From an uncultured Clostridia bacterium (lineage in GTDB: Bacteria; Bacillota; Clostridia; Christensenellales; Borkfalkiaceae), in NCBI GenBank assembly GCA_934271065.1, contig CAKQQQ010000001.1, positions 124,001 to 188,000 on the forward strand: 64,000 nt of DNA, read 5' to 3'. The notes beneath the pieces were generated by a model. That model was not told the origin of the DNA, made no database searches, and was given only the letters and a program-made list of their open reading frames with translations. A program made the translations under genes and the position numbers. Positions 42,120 through 51,084 of the stretch are shown in pieces (within the stretch, counting starts at the first letter, position 1; each line of letters begins with the position of its first letter).

Positions 42120-42129
42120 CGTAAGTATT

Positions 42130-43524
42130 ATGATTAAAAAATCGGGGAAAGTAATAATTGCGGATATGCTCGCGTTAATCGTAGGGCTTAGCGCGTTCGG
42201 TTGCGCGAAGGGCGGGCTTGATAAGCCGAGTGAGAACGGTAAAGAACCGCCTGTTACGATCGATAAAGAATATACCGTAACTTTCGTGCAAGACGGGTAT
42301 GAAGACGTCGTTCGTAAATGGCGTGACGGAGAAATCGATACTCCTGCGCCGATACCCGAAAAAGGATATTCCGTGGTATGGAACGTTACTGATTTTTCGT
42401 CTATCGAACGCGATACGACCGTTTACGCGATTAAAACCGCGAACGAATATTCGGTTACGCTCGATCCTAACGGCGGTAAGTTCGATTCCGAAGAAACCGT
42501 TCCCGTCATCAGAACGGTTACCTACGCCGCCGAATACGCCTTACCCGTCGTAACGAAAGAAAATCATTCGTTTATATCCTGGAAGGATGCAGACGGCAAG
42601 ACGATTGCCGACAAAGGGGCGTGGGGTATAGACGGAGACGTAACGCTGACCGCTTCGTATGCGGAAAACGAAAAATACGGAGTTACGTTCGTACAGGTCG
42701 GTTGCGCCGACGTTTATATAGAAGTTTATAAAGGCGACACGCTTACTACCATTCCCGAGCCGCAGCCCAAAGAACATTACGACGCAAAATGGGAGTATGA
42801 CGATTTATCGACGCGGATAATCGACGGAGCGTTGGTCGTTCGTGCCGTAGAAACCCCGAAAACTTACACCGCGACTTTTAATTACGGAGATAAGACCGAA
42901 GTCAAATCGGTAAAGTACGGCGATAAGTTTACGTTTCCCGTTACAGAGAAAGTCGGATACTCCGTTAAATGGAGAGCGGAGCAGACGCCGTCGTTCGTTA
43001 TAAACGGCGGCAGCGAAATACGATACGAATATTCCGATACAGCTTTCGTTGCGGAGTACGTTCCGAACAAATATACCGTAACTTTCGTGACGGCGGACGG
43101 AACGAAAGCCGAAACCGTCGTATATAAAGAAAAATTGAAACTCCCCGTAATAGACGAAGATTGCTTCGATCATTGGGAGATAGAAGGCGAATCGTCGTAT
43201 TTGACCGGTACGGAAATTACTTACGATTACGCAAGAGACTTAAAACTCGTTGCCGTATACGACTGTAAAGTAACCATAGTGCTGCCGGAAGGCGTGAAAA
43301 TCAAAGGTTTTAAGACGGAGTTCAGGGTTAAAACCGGTTCGGTGTTAAACGATTACCTGAAATTTTACGTTGACGTCGACGACGATAACAATATTTCGAG
43401 TTACGCTTATATAGGTTCGGACGGAAAGAAAAATATTTATAAAAGCGTCAAATTCGTTTGTCCTATGGTCAGAGAATTAACGCTTTACGCGCAAATATCG
43501 TCAAGCTGGACGCCTAATTATTAA
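42130..43524 (+). CDS. surface lipoprotein with InlB-type (Listeria-Bacteroides) beta repeats
   Basis: 464 residues. The signal peptide ends at the lipobox AFGC (Cys25). Five tandem beta-grasp-like repeats of about 70 residues follow, each starting with a phrase such as EYTVTFVQDGY, EYSVTLDPNGG, KYGVTFVQVG, TYTATFNYG or KYTVTFVTADG and ending in a TVYAI/TLTASYA-type strand. A final variable domain begins near 395. Such repeats occur in surface adhesins of gut bacteria. The binding partner is unknown. The frame upstream of 42130 is open but lies before the promoter. Confidence 0.85.
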   Translation: MIKKSGKVIIADMLALIVGLSAFGCAKGGLDKPSENGKEPPVTIDKEYTVTFVQDGYEDVVRKWRDGEIDTPAPIPEKGYSVVWNVTDFSSIERDTTVYAIKTANEYSVTLDPNGGKFDSEETVPVIRTVTYAAEYALPVVTKENHSFISWKDADGKTIADKGAWGIDGDVTLTASYAENEKYGVTFVQVGCADVYIEVYKGDTLTTIPEPQPKEHYDAKWEYDDLSTRIIDGALVVRAVETPKTYTATFNYGDKTEVKSVKYGDKFTFPVTEKVGYSVKWRAEQTPSFVINGGSEIRYEYSDTAFVAEYVPNKYTVTFVTADGTKAETVVYKEKLKLPVIDEDCFDHWEIEGESSYLTGTEITYDYARDLKLVAVYDCKVTIVLPEGVKIKGFKTEFRVKTGSVLNDYLKFYVDVDDDNNISSYAYIGSDGKKNIYKSVKFVCPMVRELTLYAQISSSWTPNY

Positions 43525-43541
43525 AGTTATAAGTTAAACGA

Positions 43542-43569
43542 AAAACTCGCCGCAAGAGCGGCGAGTTTT
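43542..43569 (+). terminator. terminator of the InlB-repeat lipoprotein gene
   Basis: A perfect 12-bp stem AAAACTCGCCGC / GCGGCGAGTTTT with loop AAGA, A/T-rich on both sides. Confidence 0.85.
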
Positions 43570-43573
43570 ACTT

Positions 43574-43657
43574 ATGCCGGACAAAAATAATACAAACCGT
43601 GGTCCGACGCGCGTTTTTGCAAGGTTTGTATCATTCTTGTCCGGCATGGCGCGTCGG
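43574..43657. repeat. inverted pair of the dispersed hairpin element, with an alternative 9-bp stem
   Basis: Left arm 43574-43598 and right arm 43623-43647 are inverted copies (23 of 25 matching). CCGACGCGC (43604-43612) also pairs perfectly with GCGCGTCGG (43649-43657). The two long stems cannot form together without a pseudoknot. Each arm matches the deoC-leader hairpin. It lies between convergent genes, where it may also end dapB transcription. Confidence 0.75.
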
Positions 43658-43700
43658 AGAAGAATAATCGGCGACCTTATAAAATTTTATTGACGATTAG

Positions 43701-44441
43701 TTATAACGAAGCGATTAAATCGTCCATACCGTATAGTCCCGCCTTCTTGCCGATTAAAAATTTTGCCGCTTTTAACGCGCCGATTGCGAATACCGCCTTG
43801 TTCGTTGCCTGATGTTTAATCGAAAACGTTTCGCCGTCGCCCATAAACAGAATTTCGTGAGTTCCCGTAAGGTCTCCGCCGCGAACGGAATGTACGCCGA
43901 GTTCGTTGCGAGCGCGTTTTTCGGTTCTGGCGCAAACGGGAACGCGTGGCGCGGGCAACTTTTCGTTAATCGCGTTTATTATCGATTTCGCCGTGCCTGA
44001 CGGAGCGTCGGATTTGTAACGGTGGTGCAATTCGATTATTTCAACGTCGTAGTCGCTCAGTATTTCTGTTGCAAGTCGAGCGGTTTTAATTACGGCGTAT
44101 ATTCCGAGCGAGAAGTTATCGGTTTTGAATATTGCCGTTTCTTTTGCGGCGTTTCTGATCTGCGTTTCATCGTATCCGCTATATCCCGTCGTTCCTATTA
44201 CGACGGGCAGGTTATATTTTATCGCAAAACGAAGCAGACCGTCGAGTGAATCCGGCGATGAAAAGTCGATTACCGCTTCGCAAAACGAAGTAACTTCGTC
44301 GAACGATTTATATACCGGACAATCGACGTTGCAGACGATATTGCGGTCTACTCCGCAAGTTACGGTTACCCCTTCCGTCTTGGCGCAATCGAATACAGTC
44401 TTGCCCATTTTACCGCTTATACCGTTGATGATGATTTCCAT
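43701..44441 (-). CDS. dapB: 4-hydroxy-tetrahydrodipicolinate reductase DapB
   Basis: Second committed step of lysine and meso-diaminopimelate synthesis, also source of spore dipicolinate. 246 residues. The nucleotide-binding start is IIINGISGKMGKTVFDCA; VVIGTTGYSG and the diagnostic IIELHHRYKSDAPSGTA follow. It starts immediately after dapA (stop and start adjacent) and is co-transcribed. Confidence 0.95.
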   Translation of the reverse strand: MEIIINGISGKMGKTVFDCAKTEGVTVTCGVDRNIVCNVDCPVYKSFDEVTSFCEAVIDFSSPDSLDGLLRFAIKYNLPVVIGTTGYSGYDETQIRNAAKETAIFKTDNFSLGIYAVIKTARLATEILSDYDVEIIELHHRYKSDAPSGTAKSIINAINEKLPAPRVPVCARTEKRARNELGVHSVRGGDLTGTHEILFMGDGETFSIKHQATNKAVFAIGALKAAKFLIGKKAGLYGMDDLIASL

Positions 44442-45317
44442 TTAACGAATCTCCTTAATATTATTCAAAGCCGTTTCTATCGTCGTTTTAACGCCCGAAT
44501 TTGCAGGCGTTAGCGGCAACCTTAACCCGTAGCCTTCGCCGAAAAGCAACTTGACCGCGTATTTTAAGGGTATCGGGTTTACGTCGGCGAATAACGCCTT
44601 AATTAAAAACTCAACGTCGTCGTCGATTTTATAATCTTTTTCATAATTCAAGTAAATATCACGAAATTTGCAAGGTATTACGTTTGACGTAACCGATATT
44701 GCGCCTGCTCCGCCAAATCTCAAAACGTCGCAAAAACTCTCGTCCGCCCCGCAGTATACGGATAAATCTTTAGCCGCATCGAAAACTTTTTTCAACCGCG
44801 CGTTTTCGCACTCCGTTTCTTTGATTGCCACGACGTTATCGATTTTCGATAGTTTTCCGTATACGGTCGGCGAGACGTTCAGCCCCGTTCTCGACGGTAC
44901 GTTGTAAACGATTATCGGCAGCGATACGCGCGACGATACTTTCGCATAGTGGCGAAAAAGTCCGTCGGCGTTGCATTTGTTATAATAGGGCGTAACGAGC
45001 AGTAACGCGTCCGCGCCGAGCCTTTGTGCGGACAACGAATTTTTTATCGTCGTTTCGGTGTCGTTAGTTCCGCAACCGACGATTACCGGTATGCGCCCGT
45101 CAACCTTTTTAATCACGAAAGAAATTATGTCCTTGCGTTCATTTTCGTTTATCGTTGCCGATTCGCCCGTCGTGCCTAACGCTACCAGCGCGGATATTCC
45201 GCTCGCTATCTGTCTTTCGATAAGTCTCGAAAAGGCGTTAAAGTCGATTTTTTTGCTTCGCGGATAAAACGGAGTATACAGCGCAGTCGCGACGCCTTCG
45301 AATATTTTTTTCTTCAT
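44442..45317 (-). CDS. dapA: 4-hydroxy-tetrahydrodipicolinate synthase DapA
   Basis: Condenses pyruvate and aspartate semialdehyde. 291 residues, (beta/alpha)8 barrel. Motifs: ALGTTGESATIN, VIVGCGTNDT, PIIVYNVPSRTGLN with the Tyr, and VVAIKETECE with the Schiff-base Lys. First gene of the dapA-dapB operon; a weak promoter (TTGACT and a TCATAA -10) lies upstream on the minus strand. No lysine riboswitch fits in the 130-base gap. Confidence 0.94.
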   Translation of the reverse strand: MKKKIFEGVATALYTPFYPRSKKIDFNAFSRLIERQIASGISALVALGTTGESATINENERKDIISFVIKKVDGRIPVIVGCGTNDTETTIKNSLSAQRLGADALLLVTPYYNKCNADGLFRHYAKVSSRVSLPIIVYNVPSRTGLNVSPTVYGKLSKIDNVVAIKETECENARLKKVFDAAKDLSVYCGADESFCDVLRFGGAGAISVTSNVIPCKFRDIYLNYEKDYKIDDDVEFLIKALFADVNPIPLKYAVKLLFGEGYGLRLPLTPANSGVKTTIETALNNIKEIR

Positions 45318-45376
45318 ACGCTCGATCCTTTTTATGAAAATTTCGGAAAAATTAAGTCAAACCCGCGTTAAATCGA

Positions 45377-45405
45377 TTGTAATTATTTCCGAGATAGTAT
45401 ATTAT
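45377..45405 (+). promoter_or_regulatory. promoter of the membrane protein-hslO operon
   Basis: TTGTAA (45377-45382), 17 bases, TATTAT (45400-45405). It lies in the divergent gap with dapA. Confidence 0.6.
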
Positions 45406-45447
45406 ATAATCACGAATAATTTTTATGTCGTAAAATCGAGGTAAAAA

Positions 45448-46671
45448 ATGGCAAAAAAAGGCTTTATTACAAGATTGATAGAAGGTCCGGAAAGGTCCGA
45501 AACTTACGCGCGCTCAACGCTTCCGACAAACCGTTGGAGTCTCGGGTGGGACGTGTTCAAAACTAATAAAGGTAAGTTGCTCGGGCTGAATTTACTGACC
45601 TTACTTTGTTTTCTTCCGCTCATAGCGATTCTGGTTTGGTGCTATATGTACAGAACGGTTTTTGCGGCGCAGCAACCGTTTACGCAGAATCTTATAGGTT
45701 ATCCGATATTCCCGCAGTCTATCGGGCTCGAAGCGGCGGTTACCAACGGCGTTTACGTTGAATTTGTCAAATTTTCTCTGCTTGCTATTCCTTTCCTTGC
45801 AGTCGGAATATCGGGCGGGTTTTACGTTATGCGCAATATGGTATGGGCGGAAGGCGTAATGATTACCGCGGATTTCCGTAACGGCATAAAGCAAAACTTC
45901 TTTACGGTATTCTTCTCGCTTTTATTTTATTCGCTCGTACTGTTATTGTCGCTTTTTTCGATAAATATGGCAAATCTGATGATCTCTACCGGTGCGGGCG
46001 TCAGGTGGTTGCTCGTAACGGCGCAAGTCGTCACTTACGTCATAATCGCGATAACGACTATGATGGTGGCGTATATGATAACGCTTGGCGTAACGTATAA
46101 ACTTTCGTTCGGCAAACTGATCAGAAATTCGTTTATTCTTTCTATCGCGCTCATTCCCACCAACGTATTTTTCCTTGCGTTTGCGGCGTTATTCTTCTTG
46201 CTCACATGGCTTTTTAAGGGAGTGCCTTTGCTGCTTATGATCTTCCTTGCGCTTATAGTGGTTTGGGGGATTTCCTTGTTTATGCTTATCTGGACGGACT
46301 ATTCCAACTGGGTTTTCGATACCTATATAAACGACAAAGTACCGGGCGCGAAGAAGAACAGGGGTATATATAAACCCGTAACCGCCGAACGCCCCGCGGA
46401 CGACGAATCCGCCGTAATCGAAAGATCGAAACTTAGTTTACGACCGGTAAAACCCATAACCGATACCGAAATAGAAATATACGAACTTCCGACAAGTTTT
46501 ACGCGCGCCGATCTCGAAAAACTCGAAGAAACCAAACGCGCTATGCGTGAAGACAGCGATAAATATGCCGAAGAGCACGCCGCCGACGTCGTTCCGACCA
46601 TCGACGAACTTATGCGTTCGGAAGACTCGCCGAAAAGTAAAAAGTCGGATAAAGACAAAGACGAGAAATAA
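45448..46671 (+). CDS. multi-spanning membrane protein with charged C-terminal tail (DUF624/YesL-like)
   Basis: 407 residues. Five to six helices between about 35 and 280 are followed by about 120 hydrophilic, mainly acidic/basic residues. VFKTNKGKLLGLNLLTLLCF, a helix ending before MVWAEGVMITADF, and NGIKQNFFTVFF recall YesL/DUF624 membrane proteins. This link is tentative. The stop shares its A with the hslO start codon, so the two are translated together. AATCGAGG precedes the ATG. Confidence 0.65.
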   Translation: MAKKGFITRLIEGPERSETYARSTLPTNRWSLGWDVFKTNKGKLLGLNLLTLLCFLPLIAILVWCYMYRTVFAAQQPFTQNLIGYPIFPQSIGLEAAVTNGVYVEFVKFSLLAIPFLAVGISGGFYVMRNMVWAEGVMITADFRNGIKQNFFTVFFSLLFYSLVLLLSLFSINMANLMISTGAGVRWLLVTAQVVTYVIIAITTMMVAYMITLGVTYKLSFGKLIRNSFILSIALIPTNVFFLAFAALFFLLTWLFKGVPLLLMIFLALIVVWGISLFMLIWTDYSNWVFDTYINDKVPGAKKNRGIYKPVTAERPADDESAVIERSKLSLRPVKPITDTEIEIYELPTSFTRADLEKLEETKRAMREDSDKYAEEHAADVVPTIDELMRSEDSPKSKKSDKDKDEK

Positions 46672-47552
46672 TGGGTAAAATTTACAAAACGTTAATTTTC
46701 GACGGGCAGATTTCGTTGGCGGTGCTCGATACCACCGACGTCGTAAACACGGCTATAAAAATTCACGGATTATCTCCCGTATGCGCCGCCGCGCTCGGTA
46801 GAACGCTTACCGCCACGGCGTTTATGACGTCGTCGCTAAAAGACGAAAACGCAAAACTGTCGGTAACGGTAAACGGTGGTGGTCCGTGCGGTAAAATCGT
46901 TACCGCCGCGGACGGAAAGGGCAACGTGCGCGGTTGCGTATATAATCCCGACCTTGATATACCGCTTAAAGCGAACGGTAAACTCGACGTGTCTGCCGCA
47001 GTGGGCAAAAACGGATATATAACCGTCGTAAAAGACTTGGGGTTAAAAGAACCTTACGTTGGAAGATGCAGGCTTGTCAGCGGCGAAATCGCCGAAGATT
47101 TTACGGCGTATTACGCATACAGCGAACAGCAGCCCACCGCTATGGCGATAGGCGTGTTAATCGGCGTTGACGGTACTTGTTCGGGCGCGGGAGCGGTAAT
47201 CATTCAGCCGTTACCGGATTGCAGCGAAGAAAATCTCGCCAAAGCCGAATGTCTGATAAACTGTTTTGACGATATAAGTCTTAAAATTTCGGACGACGGC
47301 GGTAAGGGCGTTTGCGAAAAGTATTTTTCCGATGCAACTTTTACCGAAAGCGAAACGCGATATGCCTGTAACTGTTCGCCCGAATATATCGATAAAGTCC
47401 TGATATCTATCGGCGAAAAAGAATTAAGGGATACGATAGCGAAAGAAGGAAAAGTTGAAGTCGTTTGCGAATTTTGTAATCGTAAATACGTCTACGGCGA
47501 AACGGACGTAGACAGACTGTTTAATGAGACTGATGAAGGAAACGAACGGTAA
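46671..47552 (+). CDS. hslO: Hsp33 redox-regulated chaperone HslO
   Basis: Holdase activated by disulfide formation. 293 residues, the family length. The C-terminal zinc site is intact: CNC in ETRYACNCSPEY and CEFC in EVVCEFCNRKYVYG. The N-terminal domain has GRTLTATAFMTSSLK and VNGGGPCGKIV. The gene is followed by an overlapping TPR-protein gene. Confidence 0.95.
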   Translation: MGKIYKTLIFDGQISLAVLDTTDVVNTAIKIHGLSPVCAAALGRTLTATAFMTSSLKDENAKLSVTVNGGGPCGKIVTAADGKGNVRGCVYNPDLDIPLKANGKLDVSAAVGKNGYITVVKDLGLKEPYVGRCRLVSGEIAEDFTAYYAYSEQQPTAMAIGVLIGVDGTCSGAGAVIIQPLPDCSEENLAKAECLINCFDDISLKISDDGGKGVCEKYFSDATFTESETRYACNCSPEYIDKVLISIGEKELRDTIAKEGKVEVVCEFCNRKYVYGETDVDRLFNETDEGNER

Positions 47553-49248
47553 GATAATAAAATTCAAAAATACTCTTGACGAGATCTCGGCCTACGCAAA
47601 TCGCAAATGCGACGAAGGCGATTATTCCGCAGCGTTATACGCGCTGTTTTATTATACTACGAGAAGAAATTTTCTACCCGATGTATACGCGCAAATGGCG
47701 GATATTTACGCCGAAATAGGGCTTTTTGACCGCGCGATAGAAAAATGGGGCGAATTTTTGGCGTTGTCCGATGAAGACAGATATGCCGACGGGTATAACG
47801 GGCTTGGCGCGAACTATTTTTTCAAAGGAGATAGGGAGCGGGCGGATTACTATTTCGAAAAGCAATTCGCTTACCCGGGCGCGGAAGATTGCGTATATAA
47901 CGACGTCGTGGACGAGTTTTTGGAAAACCCCGAAATAAATCGTTCCGCAGAAGACGATTTCAGATCCTGTTTTAAGGTGGCGTATTCTTCCGACGGAAAA
48001 GTAAGGTGCGACGAACTGATTGAAGAGGCGCGCGGTTATAACGCCGTCGGGAATTACCCGAAAGCGATCGAACGCGCAAGCGAAGCGGCTAAAGACGACA
48101 GATTAAAGGGCGAGGCGTTTTTTCAAAAAGCCTTTGCGGAGTTTGCGTCGAACGACGCTTCGTCTGCGGCAAGAGATATGACGATCGCGCTTGAAAGTAT
48201 GTGCGACAAAGCCGACGTAAAGGAGTTTACCCTTGCGGCGTTGGTTTACGGCGCGGTTTCGGACGAAGAAAATAAAAATCGCGCTCTCGACAAACTTGAA
48301 AACGTTAAAGCCGACGACGAAGACGGCAGAAGCAAACACGTTGCCATATTTTACGAATTTGGGCGCAACGCTTCTGCGGATAAGTTGTTGAAACGCTATT
48401 TAGACGAGTTTCCTTACGAATACGGATTGCTCTTTCTTAAAGGCGCAGCCGCATACAATCGCGGAGATTACGACGCGGCTGAAAGGGCGTTTTCCGAAGG
48501 GTACGCGTACAGCGAGTCGCCGATATTGCTTTATTATAAAGAAGAAGCCTTTAAGGCACGCGAAGGGGGCGCGGCGATCGAAAAAGTAGGCGCGGCGTTT
48601 TCGTTACCGGATTCCGTGGTTACCGAAAGAACGACTGTTATTGCAAAACTTTATCGTAAAGAAATGAAAATTGCCGATATCGGCGCGCCGCTTGCGAAAA
48701 AATATTTCGACTGGGCAATATCTACCGGTAACGAGTCGTTGCAAATTGCCGTCGGATTGACTTGTATGTCGTCCGGCGAGCCGTTCAGGAAATATCTCGC
48801 AAAAAAACTGACGCTTTTAACTCTTGACGACGACGTAAAACGTAAATACCTGTCTATGCTCAGTCAACGACACTATAATTTCGACGTGGGCGTTATATTT
48901 GACGGTTATTATAAGAGAGTGGCCGTCGATATGCCGTATTTCGACGAGCGCGGTCTCGAAATTTTCAGCGCGGCTTACGCGTACGCCGTGGGGTTTTGCG
49001 CCATGTTGTTTGATTGTGATTTTGAAAAATTTTATTATAAATCGCAAGATCTTCAACGCGAACTGATTTCTAAAAGAGCGATCGACAAAATCAAAGACCC
49101 GCGCGTGCTTGCCTGCGCAATGTTCTTATATTCGCGGGCGATCGTTATGCGGTCGGGAACGAAACAGTTAATATACGAATTTTTCGGCGCGACTAAGGAG
49201 AGCGTCGACGAAATTTTGGCTTATACGAAAGCAAAGGAGAAAGTATGA
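47524..49248 (+). CDS. TPR-repeat protein of unknown function
   Basis: 574 residues, soluble. Helical repeats are seen at about 20-120 (YSAALYALFYYTTRRNFLPD, YAQMADIYAEIGLFDRAIEK, NGLGANYFFKGDRERADYYF) and again around 165-340 (GNYPKAIERASEA, GDYDAAERAFSEGYAYSES). The C-terminal third has no recognisable motif. It overlaps hslO by 29 bases and the next gene by 4. Start 47524 or 47533 cannot be separated, as neither has a ribosome binding site. Possibly a protein-interaction scaffold. Confidence 0.75.
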   Translation: MRLMKETNGKIIKFKNTLDEISAYANRKCDEGDYSAALYALFYYTTRRNFLPDVYAQMADIYAEIGLFDRAIEKWGEFLALSDEDRYADGYNGLGANYFFKGDRERADYYFEKQFAYPGAEDCVYNDVVDEFLENPEINRSAEDDFRSCFKVAYSSDGKVRCDELIEEARGYNAVGNYPKAIERASEAAKDDRLKGEAFFQKAFAEFASNDASSAARDMTIALESMCDKADVKEFTLAALVYGAVSDEENKNRALDKLENVKADDEDGRSKHVAIFYEFGRNASADKLLKRYLDEFPYEYGLLFLKGAAAYNRGDYDAAERAFSEGYAYSESPILLYYKEEAFKAREGGAAIEKVGAAFSLPDSVVTERTTVIAKLYRKEMKIADIGAPLAKKYFDWAISTGNESLQIAVGLTCMSSGEPFRKYLAKKLTLLTLDDDVKRKYLSMLSQRHYNFDVGVIFDGYYKRVAVDMPYFDERGLEIFSAAYAYAVGFCAMLFDCDFEKFYYKSQDLQRELISKRAIDKIKDPRVLACAMFLYSRAIVMRSGTKQLIYEFFGATKESVDEILAYTKAKEKV

Positions 49249-50042
49249 TTGACGTAGACGCGCTGTTTGAAAATTATTTCAGAACTTTTATCGTCGAAAA
49301 CAGCGGTAAGTTTAGCGAAGACGAACTTGAAAACAAGGTTGGCGAAGTTTACGCCAAATTCGGCAGCACACCGTTAAAAGAACTCGGAGGAGTTTCTCCT
49401 AAGAGTTATTACGCTGAAATGAGCGACGAAGAATTGGCGGAAGAATTGAAAAAATGCGTTGAAAGTAAAATAGCCGTATCCGATTTTTTATGCGACGAAC
49501 TTTGCAAAAGGGACGGGGTGTTCGACGCGCTTTTACCTTTACTCGGCAAAAAGAACGACGAGTTGTCAACCTATTGCGTAAACGTGTTAAGGTTTAATCC
49601 GAGAATTAAAGAAGCGTATCCGACCTTTATCGACGCGCTTTGCGACGAAGAGTGCGGCGATAGCCTTGCCGAAACGATTACCGAAGTATTAAAAGAAGAC
49701 GCCGACTGCCTTAAAGAAGACGCGCTCGCGGCATTTAATGCGTGCGGTCGCGCCAAAAAATATCTTGTAGAAATATTATCCGCGTGTAAAATCGACGAAG
49801 CGGTTACGGACGCTTTAATAAATTATTTTAAGGACAATCCGGGCGAGTATTCGATAAACGCCGGATATCTCGGTGAATACGGAGACGAAAAATCGCTTGG
49901 CGCGTTGTACGAAGCGATAAAAATTCCGAATCTGCCGTATCTCGATTATAAAGAAATTAAACTTGCGATAGAAGAACTCGGCGGGGAAGTCGAAGATTTG
50001 AAAGACTATAAGAACGATCCCGTATATAAAAAATTACATTAA
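49245..50042 (+). CDS. acidic helical-repeat protein of unknown function
   Basis: 265 residues, rich in Glu and Asp and predicted almost all helical. Phrases such as FDALLPLLGKKNDELSTYCV, LAETITEVLKEDADCLKEDA and YGDEKSLGALYEAIKIPNLP suggest HEAT-like helical pairs. No enzyme motif. ATGA overlap with the TPR gene and a strong AAAGGAG show co-translation. This TPR/HEAT-like pair behind hslO is not a neighbourhood I recognise. Confidence 0.7.
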   Translation: MIDVDALFENYFRTFIVENSGKFSEDELENKVGEVYAKFGSTPLKELGGVSPKSYYAEMSDEELAEELKKCVESKIAVSDFLCDELCKRDGVFDALLPLLGKKNDELSTYCVNVLRFNPRIKEAYPTFIDALCDEECGDSLAETITEVLKEDADCLKEDALAAFNACGRAKKYLVEILSACKIDEAVTDALINYFKDNPGEYSINAGYLGEYGDEKSLGALYEAIKIPNLPYLDYKEIKLAIEELGGEVEDLKDYKNDPVYKKLH

Positions 50043-50100
50043 AAAACGAGCGCCGTTATTCGGCGTGCAAAAAGCGACGCGATTATTCATATGTTATCGT

Positions 50101-51084
50101 ATGAGAAATCGCGTCTTGTTTTTTATATCGTCCGTTTTTACGTTGGTCGGCGGAATTGTCGGAGTAGGGTTTGTTACGGGAAGGGAAGTCGGTGCGTTTT
50201 TTACGTTCGACGCTTCACTGTCGGGCATCTTTTCTTTTTTTATCGCGTTTGCCTTATTTATGATTAACGCCGACGCGATTGAAGAATATTCGAAATTTAA
50301 CGCAATTATAAAAACTGTGGTTTCAATATTGAATCTCATAGTTCTCGGTTGCATATTCTCGGCTGTCGACGTGATTGCCGTGAAGTTGTTTCGCCTGACG
50401 GAAAAAGTGAAATTATTTTCGATAATAATTGCAATTTTTGCGTTTATTATTTCTCGAAAGAATTTGCGCGTCGTAAAGTGGTTCGTCATATTTTTAGTGC
50501 CGTACGAAGTGGTCGTTTTATTGCTTATTGCTCGGCGGGCTGACGTAAAAGCCCTGCCTCTTACGCCGTCGTCGGTAAAAGGCATAATCTATCCCGCGCT
50601 TTACGCCGGTATAAATTTTTTACTTAATTTTCAAAACTTCGTAGATACGAAAAGGGGGCTTAAACGATTGGATAAAATTCGCGCGGACGTAGCCGCGTCG
50701 TTTCTCGTTTCGGTATGCGCGCTTGCAGTCGTCGTGTCGACGGTAGGTATTCGGGATCGAACGCCGCTGCTTTCTTTTGTCGAAAGCAGCGGCGCGTTTT
50801 ACGGTATTCTTATCGTTACGGCTTTGGTTGCCTGTTTTATATCTTCGTTGACTACGGCGCGGTCGGCGTTCAGACTGTTTGAAAACTCCGAGCCGTTAAA
50901 ATTTCTTCTTATTCTGGCGGCGTTAGCCGTATCGGAAGCGGGGTTTTCGTTTATAATCGATAAAATTTATCCGATTATAGGCGCGACGGGCGTTATAATT
51001 AACGCAATTCTTCTTTTTTTACGAATATTTTCTCAAAAATCGCAACAAGCGCGTACATCATTCCCGCAAGGACGCATAGTATGA
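50101..51084 (+). CDS. YkvI-like membrane transporter protein
   Basis: 327 residues, about ten helices. FTLVGGIVGVGFVTGREVGAFF at the N-terminus and the later YPALYAGINFLLNFQNFVDT resemble the YkvI group of the amino acid/APC-like transporters. The substrate is unknown. Start uncertain: ATG at 50101 (used) or GTG at 50065; neither has a clear ribosome binding site. The 3' end overlaps the convergent ABC permease gene by 86 bases. Confidence 0.75.
   Translation: MRNRVLFFISSVFTLVGGIVGVGFVTGREVGAFFTFDASLSGIFSFFIAFALFMINADAIEEYSKFNAIIKTVVSILNLIVLGCIFSAVDVIAVKLFRLTEKVKLFSIIIAIFAFIISRKNLRVVKWFVIFLVPYEVVVLLLIARRADVKALPLTPSSVKGIIYPALYAGINFLLNFQNFVDTKRGLKRLDKIRADVAASFLVSVCALAVVVSTVGIRDRTPLLSFVESSGAFYGILIVTALVACFISSLTTARSAFRLFENSEPLKFLLILAALAVSEAGFSFIIDKIYPIIGATGVIINAILLFLRIFSQKSQQARTSFPQGRIV

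Noticed and set aside
42058..42129. Extended N-terminus of the InlB-repeat lipoprotein
   Set aside because: The upstream in-frame part contains the consensus promoter and would bury the lipoprotein signal peptide.
44442..45447. Lysine riboswitch upstream of dapA
   Set aside because: The gap to the divergent gene is 130 bases and shared by two promoters; no lysine-aptamer sequence is visible.
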